Shown: positions 35,406 to 43,990 of the stretch, one piece after another
Numbering within the stretch: position 1 is the stretch's first letter
Layout of the letters: each line of letters begins with the position of its first letter
Assembly: GCF_017303055.1 (NCBI RefSeq)
Contig: NZ_JAEKJT010000001.1
Location: 248,001-312,000, forward strand
Length of the DNA: 64,000 nt
Source: Halomonas litopenaei
GTDB lineage: Bacteria > Pseudomonadota > Gammaproteobacteria > Pseudomonadales > Halomonadaceae
Reading direction: 5' to 3'
Position numbers and translations under genes: made by a program
The notes under the pieces: generated by a model
The model's input: only the letters and a program-made list of their open reading frames with translations
Database searches by the model: none
What the model was told of the DNA's origin: nothing

Positions 35406-38245
35406 CGGTGTGACTCGCGGTCCCCTGGGGCTTCCAGGGGCACTTCGCCGGAGGATGCCTGCCAGCGTTCGACCTGTTCCATGGCGTGTTGCAGGCTGGG
35501 TAGCAGGGGGCGGACGTCGTCGATACCGCGGGAGCGCAGGCGCGTTTCGAGGGTCTCGACCAGCAACGCCATGCGCGGTACGCCGCAGTATCGGCAGGCA
35601 CCGTTCAGCGCATGGATGGCGTCGAGCAGGGCTTCCTCGTTCTCGTCCTCCAGTGCCGCCTGAATCTCCTGGCGGGTCTGCTCGAGGGAGGCCGCCAGGG
35701 TCGCCAGCAGTTGACGCGCCAGGGGCTCGCGTCCCCCCGCCAGTCGCGCTCCCAGCGCGATATCGATGTCCGGCAGGTCTTCTTCGCGGGTGGGTGCAGT
35801 GGGGGGCGCTTGCGGTGTCTCTTCCTCCAGTCCACTCCCCAGTCTGAGTGTCAGCAGCTCATCGAGTCGGGTCGTATCCAGCGGCTTGATCAGTACGTCA
35901 TTCATGCCGTTGGCCAGCAATTCCCTCCGCTGGCTCTCGAGTACGTGGGCGGTCACCGCGATAATCGGTCGTTCGGCCCACTCGGCACTGAGTTGCCGGA
36001 TCGCACGGGCTGTCTCCACGCCATCCATGCCGCCCATGCGAATGTCCATCAGTACCAGGTCATAGAGTTGCTGTTGGGCGAGCGCCAGAGCCTCTTCGCC
36101 GCTGCTGGCCAGGGTAACCCGTCGCCGCGGGCTTTCCACCAGCTCGCGCAGCAGCAGTCGGTTGGTTTCGCTGTCGTCCACCACCAGTAGCTGTGCCGTC
36201 TCGCTGGTTGCGTGATCGTCACTAGCGACAGCGCCGCCGGGCTGTGGTGTTGCTGCGTCGCTGTCGATCTCTGTCTGACGGTCCCGTGGCGCGTTCGCCG
36301 GTCCAGCGGTGCCGACAGCGTGGCCGACTGTCAGTGCCTGCTCGTTGGCCGGAGGTGGCAGGGCGGCCTCCGGTGCAGGCAGTGCCGTCACCGAAGGCGT
36401 CTTGGTCAGGGCGATGATCGGTTCCAGCGCGTTGGCCAGCGCCTGGCGTGCGAGGGGCTTTGACAGCACTCGCACATGGTGCGGTAGCTCCAGCGCCGGG
36501 ATGTCCGGCAGGCCCGCGTTGATCAACAGCAGGGTGGGGCAGCTGCGGCCATTCAGTCGCTCACGCAGTTGGGCGAGCTCTGGGCCTTCCAGCTCCTCGA
36601 CAGGTATCGCCTCGAGCGCCAGGCGCGCCTGCTGTGGGCTCTCCACGACGCGGCCTTCCCATTGGTTGAGCAGGTGCAGCAGGGCGCGGCGGGTGGCGCC
36701 GTGGGGTTCCTCGACAAAGATCGGCATCTGCTCAAGGGACAGCTCTGGCGTGCGGCTGCCTCCCGTGATGCCGGCCAAGGGCAGGGTGAAGTGAAAGGTC
36801 GAGCCCCGTCCAGGACTGCTGTCGACGCCGATGATGCCACCCATCTGTTCCACCAGCTGGCGCGATATGGCAAGCCCCAGACCCGTCCCGCCGTACTGGC
36901 GGGTATGGCTCGCAGCGGCCTGACGGAAAGCCTGAAACAGACGTCGTTGTTGGCTGTCACTGAGTCCGATACCGGTGTCACTGACGCTGATCCGAAGCTT
37001 CATGGGCTCATGCTGGGTGTCTTCGACCATGACCCTGACGATGATATCGCCGCGCTCGGTGAACTTGATGGCGTTGTTGACCAGGTTGGTGACGATCTGG
37101 CGGATGCGCAGGGGATCACCAATGAACTCCTCTGGCACGTCATCGTAGACCAGGCTCAGCAGCTGCAGGCCTTTTTGCTGAGCCAGCGGGGCCTGCAGCC
37201 CCAGCACTTCGTCGACCAGCGACTGAATGTCCACCGGCACGTTTTCCAGAATCAGCTTGCCCGCTTCCAGCTTGGAGAAGTCCAGCACATCGTTGACCAG
37301 AGACAGCAGGTTGTCGCAGGCGCGCTGTACCTGATCGAGCCACTCCCGTTGGCGGGTGTCGAGAGAGGAGCGACCAATCAAGCGGCAGAAGCCGATGATG
37401 CCGTTCAGGGGGGTGCGAATCTCATGGCTCATGTTGGCCAGGAATTCCGATTTCACGCGGTTGGCCTCCACCGCCTGTCGGTGGGCGAGATCCAGCTCGA
37501 TGTTCTGCACCTCGATGGTTTCCATCGACTCCTGCAATTCTGCAGTGGCGTGCTCAATCTGCTGTTGAAGGTCGTCTCGCGCCTGGGCCTGGTGGTCGAT
37601 CAAGGCGTTGACACGACTGCCCAGCGCCGCCAGCTCCCGAGGCTGGTCCAGGGCAAGATGGCTAGGCTGGCGGCCTGCGGCCAGCTGATCCAGCAGGTGG
37701 GAAATGTCGTCCATGGGCCGGGTCAGGCGTCGGCTCAGGGTCAGCGCGACCAGAAACAGCAGCAGCCCACTGACCAGCAGCGCCACCGCGGCTCTGGCCA
37801 GGTGGCTGTAGGTGGCCAGCAGCAGGAGTGATGCGTCGACGTCGAGGATCAGGTAGGCGGCGGTGACGCCCGGGACCGGCACCGTCATCACCCATTGGCG
37901 GTAGTGTCTGGTCAGTTGGGCCTGGCCCCCTGGGGTGGCGTCCAGAGCGGCCCCTCGCAGGCGTCCAAGCTCAATTACGCTCTGGTCGCGATGGATCAGG
38001 CGCAGTGCGCGAATGCTGGTGATATCCATCAACCGGTTGGCCGCGGCCTGCACCCCCGGCGTATCCCCCAGCGACAGCGCCGAGCCGAGCGTCGGCGCGA
38101 CCAGCTGGGTGGCGGTAACCAGGTTCTGTTCCAGTGCCGATTGACGCAGGTCATGCTGTTGCTGCACGGTCAGGCCGACGGCCAGGCTGAGCAGCACCAG
38201 CGGCAGCCCCACCAGGGCCAGCATCAACCTTGTCTTCACGCTCAT
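35402..38245 (-). CDS. barA: Hybrid sensor histidine kinase BarA/GacS
   Basis: A 947-residue tripartite kinase. Membrane helices at about 8-26 and 150-170 flank a periplasmic sensor; then HAMP, a coiled coil, the HisKA box [12 protein letters not shown] (His about 274), HATPase boxes [24 protein letters not shown], a degenerate receiver-like segment, a true receiver ([21 protein letters not shown]) and a C-terminal HPt domain with phospho-His in [14 protein letters not shown]. It phosphorylates UvrY/GacA to switch on CsrB/RsmZ-type small RNAs. The next gene, divergent, is cysM, as in Pseudomonas gacS loci. Confidence 0.94.
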   Translation of the reverse strand: MSVKTRLMLALVGLPLVLLSLAVGLTVQQQHDLRQSALEQNLVTATQLVAPTLGSALSLGDTPGVQAAANRLMDITSIRALRLIHRDQSVIELGRLRGAALDATPGGQAQLTRHYRQWVMTVPVPGVTAAYLILDVDASLLLLATYSHLARAAVALLVSGLLLFLVALTLSRRLTRPMDDISHLLDQLAAGRQPSHLALDQPRELAALGSRVNALIDHQAQARDDLQQQIEHATAELQESMETIEVQNIELDLAHRQAVEANRVKSEFLANMSHEIRTPLNGIIGFCRLIGRSSLDTRQREWLDQVQRACDNLLSLVNDVLDFSKLEAGKLILENVPVDIQSLVDEVLGLQAPLAQQKGLQLLSLVYDDVPEEFIGDPLRIRQIVTNLVNNAIKFTERGDIIVRVMVEDTQHEPMKLRISVSDTGIGLSDSQQRRLFQAFRQAAASHTRQYGGTGLGLAISRQLVEQMGGIIGVDSSPGRGSTFHFTLPLAGITGGSRTPELSLEQMPIFVEEPHGATRRALLHLLNQWEGRVVESPQQARLALEAIPVEELEGPELAQLRERLNGRSCPTLLLINAGLPDIPALELPHHVRVLSKPLARQALANALEPIIALTKTPSVTALPAPEAALPPPANEQALTVGHAVGTAGPANAPRDRQTEIDSDAATPQPGGAVASDDHATSETAQLLVVDDSETNRLLLRELVESPRRRVTLASSGEEALALAQQQLYDLVLMDIRMGGMDGVETARAIRQLSAEWAERPIIAVTAHVLESQRRELLANGMNDVLIKPLDTTRLDELLTLRLGSGLEEETPQAPPTAPTREEDLPDIDIALGARLAGGREPLARQLLATLAASLEQTRQEIQAALEDENEEALLDAIHALNGACRYCGVPRMALLVETLETRLRSRGIDDVRPLLPSLQHAMEQVERWQASSGEVPLEAPGDRESHR

Positions 38246-38329
38246 GGCACAGTCCTTGCCGAGTTACAGGCGTGCCGGGGCGGGAACCCGTCACGGCGCA
38301 CGTTCCATGTCACCCCAAGTGAGCACGCC

Positions 38330-38358
38330 TGTCCAGTCGCGAGGGGCGTCGATATAAT
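38330..38358 (+). promoter_or_regulatory. Promoter of cysM
   Basis: A perfect TATAAT lies 30 bp before the start codon, followed by a GGCCGC discriminator. The -35 position reads TGTCCA at 17-bp spacing, which is weak. Confidence 0.6.
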
Positions 38359-38388
38359 GGCCGCAGACGACGTTACAAGGAAAGCGTG

Positions 38389-39285
38389 ATGGATTTCCCC
38401 TATCTCGAACAGCTGGTGGGTCATACGCCGCTGGTTCGGCTCAAGCGAATCACCGCAGGTCGCAACAATGTGTTGCTGGCCAAGCTGGAAGGCAACAACC
38501 CGGCGGGGTCGGTCAAGGATCGGCCGGCGCTGTCGATGTTCGACGAAGCCGAACGGCGCGGCGATATTGCCCCGGGAGACACCCTGATCGAGGCGACCTC
38601 CGGCAACACGGGTATCGCCTTGGCGATGGTGGCCGCGATGAAGGGCTATCGCATGGTTCTGATCATGCCGGAGAGTGCGTCGAGTGAGCGTAAGCAGGCG
38701 ATGGCAGCCTACGGTGCGGAGCTGATCGAGGTCAGCAAGGAAGGTGGCATGGAGGCGGCCCGAGACCTGGCCGACACCATGGTCGCCAAGGGCGAGGGCA
38801 AGGCACTGGACCAGTTTGCCAATCCCGACAATCCGCTCGGTCACTACCGCACCACGGGACCAGAGCTGTGGCAGCAGACCGATGGTCAGATCACGCACTT
38901 CGTCAGTTCCATGGGGACCACCGGGACCATCATGGGCGTTTCTCGCTATCTCAAGGAGCAGCGCGACGACATCCAGATCATCGGCCTGCAGCCGGAGGAC
39001 GGTGCCAGCATCGCCGGTATCCGTCGTTGGCCAGCGGCGTATCTGCCGAAGATTTTCGAGCCAGAACGGGTGGATCGGGTGCTCGATATTGGCCAGCAGG
39101 AGGCCGAGGTTCACATGCGCCGCCTGGCCCGCGAGGAGGGCATTCTTGCCGGAGTGTCTTCCGGTGGCGCCCTGGCGGGCGCCCTGCGGGTGGCAGAGCA
39201 GGTCGAGAACGCCGTGATCGTGTTTATCGTCTGCGACCGGGGTGATCGCTACCTGTCCACCGGCCTGTTGGCTCCGGAGGCTTGA
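38389..39285 (+). CDS. cysM: Cysteine synthase B
   Basis: A 298-residue PLP enzyme making cysteine (or sulfocysteine from thiosulfate) from O-acetylserine. The PLP lysine is in NNPAGSVKDRPAL, the phosphate loop is TSGNTGIALAM, and SMGTTGTIMGVSRYL and AGVSSGGALAG follow. The segment RRWPAAYLP is typical of CysM rather than CysK. ATG 38389 is preceded by a GTG that may also start translation; AAGGA lies upstream. Confidence 0.93.
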   Translation: MDFPYLEQLVGHTPLVRLKRITAGRNNVLLAKLEGNNPAGSVKDRPALSMFDEAERRGDIAPGDTLIEATSGNTGIALAMVAAMKGYRMVLIMPESASSERKQAMAAYGAELIEVSKEGGMEAARDLADTMVAKGEGKALDQFANPDNPLGHYRTTGPELWQQTDGQITHFVSSMGTTGTIMGVSRYLKEQRDDIQIIGLQPEDGASIAGIRRWPAAYLPKIFEPERVDRVLDIGQQEAEVHMRRLAREEGILAGVSSGGALAGALRVAEQVENAVIVFIVCDRGDRYLSTGLLAPEA

Positions 39286-39286
39286 C

Positions 39287-40756
39287 GTGGGATTGGGAAA
39301 ACGCCGTCCGCCGCGTCGTGCCTCTGGTGGCTCTGGACTGTCCGGCCAGCAGGCCAGGGAGCGTCAAGCGGCTCCGTCGCAAGCTGCCAAGGGAATGGTA
39401 CACCAGGAGCTGGCGCAAGAGGGCCTGGTCGACGTTCACGGCCTGGCCCATGATGGCAGAGGAATTGCCCGCGGCGCGGACGGCAAGACGGTCTTCATCG
39501 ACGCTGCCCTGCCCGGCGAGCGCGTCGAGGTGGCGGTTCACCTGACGCGCAAGCGTTTTGATGAGGCGCATGTACGCCAGCTGATCGACCCCTCGCCGGA
39601 CCGGGTTACGCCACCGTGCCCCTACAATGACCGCTGTGGCGGCTGTGATCTGCAGCACCTGTCCCGCAGCGGTCAGCGCCGGCACAAGGCCGCGGTGTTA
39701 TCCGATCTGCTGGCTCGCCAGGGGATCCAGGCAGAGATCGACAGTATCGAGGTGCTGGCGACCGATACCGAGGGGTATCGGCGTCGCGCCCGTCTTGGCG
39801 TCAGGGTCGATGCCGAAGGCGTCGTCCACATGGGCTTTCGTGCCAGGCGCAGTCACCGCCTGGTGTCGGTGACCTCATGCACCGTGTTGGTGCCAGAGCT
39901 GGCGGCACTGCTGCCAGCGTTGCACCAGCAGCTGTCGGCCCTGGCATCACCGCGACTGGTGGGACACGTGGAACTTCTCGCCAGTGACGACCAGGTGACG
40001 TTGGTGGTCCGCCAGCTGCGCGAGCATGCGCAAGATCTCGACCTCTGGCAGCAATGGGCACAGCACCACGGGGTGGCCCTGGCGCTGCTGTCCGGCCGGC
40101 AGTCGCCGTCCTTCGCCTGGGTGATCGAGCCCCGCGCCGCGCTCACCGTGCAGGTGCCATCCGCCCATGGCAGCATGGCGCTGGGGATTGCGCCCGGCGA
40201 TTTTCTGCAGGCCAATGACGAGGTCAATCGACTGATGGTGGCGACCGCCCTGGCGTGGCTTGGCGCGCCTGGGACGCCAGACGAGCCCCTGTTGGACCTG
40301 TTCGCGGGCATCGGCAATTTCAGCCTTCCCCTGGCGGCGGCCGGGTATCAGGTCGCGGCCTGGGAGGGCGCTGCGCAGATGGTCGAGCGCTTGCGCGACA
40401 ATGCCCAGCGCGTTGGCGTTGATGTGGCGGCCGACCAGGCCAATCTGCATGACCAGACCCAGGTGGAGAGGCTGTTGCAAGACCCGTCCATCGGCGTGGT
40501 GGTGCTTGACCCGCCCCGTGATGGCGCCGAGGCATTATGTCGGGCACTGGCCAAAAGTACGGTGCCCAGGGTCTTGTATATTGCTTGCGATCCCTCCACC
40601 CTTTCTCGCGATACGGCACATTTGTTGCAGGGAGGCTATCGTCTGCGACGAGTGGCCATGGCAGACATGTTCGTGCACACCTCGCACCTGGAGTCGATGG
40701 TGTTGCTCGAGCGTCCAACGTCGTCGCCACGCCAAGGAGTCAGGAGAGATGGTTAA
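39287..40756 (+). CDS. rlmD: 23S rRNA (uracil-1939-C5)-methyltransferase RlmD
   Basis: A 489-residue SAM-dependent RNA methyltransferase. A basic N-terminus leads to a TRAM domain (HGLAHDGRGIARGADGKTVF), iron-sulfur cysteines CPYNDRCGGCDLQH plus a later SVTSC, the SAM motif DLFAGIGNFSLPLA, catalytic-loop LDPPRDGA and the nucleophile in YIACDPSTLSRD. The start is a GTG with GGAGG six bases upstream, immediately after cysM. It overlaps relA by 8 bp. Confidence 0.94.
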   Translation: MGLGKRRPPRRASGGSGLSGQQARERQAAPSQAAKGMVHQELAQEGLVDVHGLAHDGRGIARGADGKTVFIDAALPGERVEVAVHLTRKRFDEAHVRQLIDPSPDRVTPPCPYNDRCGGCDLQHLSRSGQRRHKAAVLSDLLARQGIQAEIDSIEVLATDTEGYRRRARLGVRVDAEGVVHMGFRARRSHRLVSVTSCTVLVPELAALLPALHQQLSALASPRLVGHVELLASDDQVTLVVRQLREHAQDLDLWQQWAQHHGVALALLSGRQSPSFAWVIEPRAALTVQVPSAHGSMALGIAPGDFLQANDEVNRLMVATALAWLGAPGTPDEPLLDLFAGIGNFSLPLAAAGYQVAAWEGAAQMVERLRDNAQRVGVDVAADQANLHDQTQVERLLQDPSIGVVVLDPPRDGAEALCRALAKSTVPRVLYIACDPSTLSRDTAHLLQGGYRLRRVAMADMFVHTSHLESMVLLERPTSSPRQGVRRDG

Positions 40757-43007
40757 AGTGCGGGAAGACCAGCCGCTGAATGCGGAGGGTCGGGTCGATA
40801 TCGACCAGTGGGTGGCGCGGCTGCAGGAGGATGTCAAACTCGCTGACGCCAGTGAGCTTGCTGAGGCCTGCCGCTTGGCGGAGTCGCTGGAGCAGACGTC
40901 GGAGCGCCCCCACAAGTCCTGGCTGAAGGATGGCTCAAGCTTCCGCATGGGGCTCGAGATGGCGGACATTCTGGGTGAGCTGCGGCTGGACCAGACCGCC
41001 ATCGAGGCGGCGGTGCTCTATCGTGCCGTGCGTGAGAAGCTGATCCAGCCCGAGCAGGTGGCCAAGCGCTTCGGTGATGAGGTTGCCCGCTTGATTCAAG
41101 GCGTGCTGCAGATGGCTGCCATCAGCAACACCCAGACCAGCACACCGGGGCTGCAGCAGCAGGATCAGCAGGATAATCTGCGCAAGATGCTGGTCAACAT
41201 GATCGATGACGTTCGCGTGGCATTGATCAAGATCGCCGAGCGTACCTGCGCCCTTCGTCAGGTTCGGGACGCGCCGCGGGAGAAGCAGGTCCGGGTCGCT
41301 CGAGAAGTCTTCGATATCTATGCACCGCTGGCGCATCGTCTGGGCATCGGTCACCTCAAGTGGGAGCTCGAGGACCTGTCGTTCCGCTACCTGCATGAGG
41401 ACGACTACAAGACCGTGGCGCGGCAGCTGGCCGAGAAGCGCCTGGACCGTGATCGTTATATTCAGGAAGTGGTGGACACCCTCAAGACGTTGATGTCGGC
41501 GCAGGGTATCCATGATTTCCAGGTGGATGGGCGGGCAAAACATATCTTTTCGATCTGGCGCAAGATGAAGCGCAAGCGGATCGACTTCTCCCAGGTCCAT
41601 GACGTTCGCGCGGTCCGCATTCTGGTGCCGAGCGTCCAGGACTGCTACACCATGCTCGGTATTGTCCATTCCCGCTGGCACACGGTGCCGGACGAGTTCG
41701 ACGACTACATCGCCAATCCCAAGAAGAACGGCTACCAGTCGCTTCATACGGCGGTCATCGGTCCGGAAAACAAGGTGCTCGAGATCCAGATTCGCACCTT
41801 CGCCATGCACGAAGAAGCGGAGCTGGGCGTGTGTGCCCACTGGCGCTACAAGGGCCACGACACCAACGCCCGCAGCGACAGCTACGAAGAGAAGATCGCC
41901 TGGCTGCGCCAGGTGCTGGAATGGCACGAGGAGGTCGGCGAGTTCGGCGATCTGCGAGAGGGCCTGACCAGCGATGTAGCTCCGGATCGCATCTATGTGT
42001 TCACCCCGGATGGTCATGTCATCGACTTGCCACGGGTCGCCACCCCCATCGACTTTGCCTACCGGGTGCATACCGAGGTCGGGCATCGCTGTCGCGGTGC
42101 CAAGGTCAACGGACGCATTGTGCCGCTGACGTACAAGCTCAAGACTGGCCAGCAGGTGGAGATCCTTACCGCCAACAAGAGCGCGCCAAGCCGTGACTGG
42201 CTCAATCCGAATCTGGGTTTCGTGCGCACTTCCAGGGCCAGGGCCAAGATTCAGTCCTGGTTCAAGCACCAGGCCAGAGACCAGAACGTCGAGGAAGGCA
42301 AGGCACTGTTCGAGCGTGAGATGAAACGTCTCGATGTGCACGACATGGATCTGGACACCCTGGCGAAGAAGGTCAACTACGCCAGCGCAGATGACATGTA
42401 TGCTGCGCTTGGCGCCGGGGATCTGCGCATCGGTCAGGTGCTGCATCAGGCCCAGCAGCTGTTCGGCGACAGCGACGAGCAGGAACACCTGGACCGACTG
42501 CTGGCCAAGCAGCGTCAGCGTCCCGCCAAGACCCCGGATGGCGACATCACGGTGCTGGGGGTGGGCAATCTCAAGACCAACATGGCCAATTGCTGCCATC
42601 CGATGCCCGGGGAGCCGATTGTCGGCTTTATTACCCAGGGGCGTGGGGTGTCGATTCATCGTCAGGACTGTCCCAATATCCTGCAACTGAGGGTCGACGA
42701 GCCCCAGCGGGTCATTGAAGTCGAGTGGGGGTCGCGGGCGAGCAACCAGTATCCGGTCGACATCGAGATCCTTGCCTGGGACCGGTCCGGCCTGCTGCGG
42801 GATGTCACTGCCGTGCTGGGCCAGGACAAGGTCAACGTGCTGTCGGTGAATACGCGCACCGATACCGACGATGGCATCGCCAGACTGTCGATCACCGCCG
42901 AGGTGGATGGTCTGGAGACGCTGGAGCGACTGTTCTCGCGGATCCAGCAGTTGCCCAACATCATCGAGGTCAAGCGCAAGCGCGCCCAGGGGAGGTCGCG
43001 AGGATGA
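40749..43007 (+). CDS. relA: GTP pyrophosphokinase RelA
   Basis: A 752-residue RelA. The hydrolase domain is present but the HDxxED metal motif is replaced (AAVLYRAVREKL region), so it should not degrade ppGpp. The synthetase domain has VHDVRAVRILV, NGYQSLHTAV and LEIQIRTFAMHEEAELG; the TGS domain starts RIYVFTPDGHVIDLPR, and a C-terminal ACT domain closes the protein. It makes (p)ppGpp on stalled ribosomes. ATG 40749 has AAGGAG upstream; the overlap with rlmD and ATGA overlap with mazG indicate one operon. Confidence 0.95.
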   Translation: MVKVREDQPLNAEGRVDIDQWVARLQEDVKLADASELAEACRLAESLEQTSERPHKSWLKDGSSFRMGLEMADILGELRLDQTAIEAAVLYRAVREKLIQPEQVAKRFGDEVARLIQGVLQMAAISNTQTSTPGLQQQDQQDNLRKMLVNMIDDVRVALIKIAERTCALRQVRDAPREKQVRVAREVFDIYAPLAHRLGIGHLKWELEDLSFRYLHEDDYKTVARQLAEKRLDRDRYIQEVVDTLKTLMSAQGIHDFQVDGRAKHIFSIWRKMKRKRIDFSQVHDVRAVRILVPSVQDCYTMLGIVHSRWHTVPDEFDDYIANPKKNGYQSLHTAVIGPENKVLEIQIRTFAMHEEAELGVCAHWRYKGHDTNARSDSYEEKIAWLRQVLEWHEEVGEFGDLREGLTSDVAPDRIYVFTPDGHVIDLPRVATPIDFAYRVHTEVGHRCRGAKVNGRIVPLTYKLKTGQQVEILTANKSAPSRDWLNPNLGFVRTSRARAKIQSWFKHQARDQNVEEGKALFEREMKRLDVHDMDLDTLAKKVNYASADDMYAALGAGDLRIGQVLHQAQQLFGDSDEQEHLDRLLAKQRQRPAKTPDGDITVLGVGNLKTNMANCCHPMPGEPIVGFITQGRGVSIHRQDCPNILQLRVDEPQRVIEVEWGSRASNQYPVDIEILAWDRSGLLRDVTAVLGQDKVNVLSVNTRTDTDDGIARLSITAEVDGLETLERLFSRIQQLPNIIEVKRKRAQGRSRG

Positions 43008-43912
43008 GTCGACGCTACGACATCGACGATCTGCTCACGCTGATGCGCGTGCTGCGGGACCCTCAACAGGGCTGCCCGTGGGACGTCAAGCAGCACTGGG
43101 ACTCCATCGTGCCCCACACCCTGGAGGAAGCCTACGAGGTGGCTGACGCCATCGAGCGCCGGGCGTTTGACGAGCTTCCTGGTGAGTTGGGGGATCTGCT
43201 GTTTCAAGTGGTCTACTACAGTCAGTTCGGCCGCGAGGAAGGGCGTTTCGATTTCCATGATGTGGTGCATGTGCTGACCGACAAGATGCTCAAGCGCCAC
43301 CCACATGTGTTTGTGGACGGCACCCTGGAGTCTCGCCGGCAGGGTGAGTCCGCGGCCGAGGTCGAGACGCGTCAGGTGAAGTCGCGCTGGGAGTCGCTGA
43401 AGGCGGCCGAGCGGGAGAGCCGTGCCGAGGGCGAGGCCCGTCATGTATCGGCGCTGGATGATGTGCCGCGCACACTGCCTGCCCTCAGCCGCGCGTCCAA
43501 GTTGTCCAAGCGCGCGGCGCGGGCCGGCTTCGACTGGCCCGACGCGGCTGGAGTGATGGACAAGCTGGAGGAAGAACTGGCCGAGGTGCGCGAGGCCCTG
43601 GAGGCCGGCGATCACGACCACGCGGCCAGTGAGGTGGGGGATCTGCTGTTTGCCACGGTCAACCTGGCACGCCGGCTTGGCGTCGACCCGGAGGCCTGCC
43701 TCAGGGGCACCAACGGACGCTTCGAACGGCGCTTTCGTTATATGGAAAGGGCACTGGTGGAGCAGGGCACGGCGCTGGAGCGTGCCTCCCTCGAACAGAT
43801 GGAAGAGCGCTGGCAGGAGGCGAAGCGGCTGGAGCGCGAGCAGCCAGAACGCAAGCAGCCAGAACGCGAGCAGGCCTCGCCGCCACACCAGGGCTTGGCT
43901 GGCGCCGACTGA
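43004..43912 (+). CDS. mazG: Nucleoside triphosphate pyrophosphohydrolase MazG
   Basis: A 302-residue protein with two MazG folds: N-terminal LRDPQQGCPWDVKQ, LEEAYEVADAI, ELGDLLFQVVYYSQ; C-terminal KLEEELAEVREALE, EVGDLLFATVNLARRL and GTNGRFERRFRYME. It hydrolyses NTPs and affects ppGpp signalling, in keeping with its coupling to relA. E. coli MazG has 263 residues; the extra C-terminal part carries three five-residue repeats (EREQP, ERKQP, EREQA) encoded by a 15-bp array. Confidence 0.94.
   Translation: MSRRYDIDDLLTLMRVLRDPQQGCPWDVKQHWDSIVPHTLEEAYEVADAIERRAFDELPGELGDLLFQVVYYSQFGREEGRFDFHDVVHVLTDKMLKRHPHVFVDGTLESRRQGESAAEVETRQVKSRWESLKAAERESRAEGEARHVSALDDVPRTLPALSRASKLSKRAARAGFDWPDAAGVMDKLEEELAEVREALEAGDHDHAASEVGDLLFATVNLARRLGVDPEACLRGTNGRFERRFRYMERALVEQGTALERASLEQMEERWQEAKRLEREQPERKQPEREQASPPHQGLAGAD
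43832..43876. repeat. In-frame tandem repeat, 3 units of 15 bp, near the mazG 3' end
   Basis: GAGCGCGAGCAGCCA, GAACGCAAGCAGCCA and GAACGCGAGCAGGCC encode a charged, glutamine-rich tail absent from the family core. Confidence 0.85.
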
Positions 43913-43990
43913 TCCACGGGCACCTTACCACCACAACGTAGTGGGGCCGGCGTCAGGGGTCCCGCTGGACACAATAGACAAGGAGACCCC

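Noticed and set aside
40935-42686. 583-residue minus-strand open frame opposite relA
   Set aside because: Shadow of relA with low-complexity composition and no motif.
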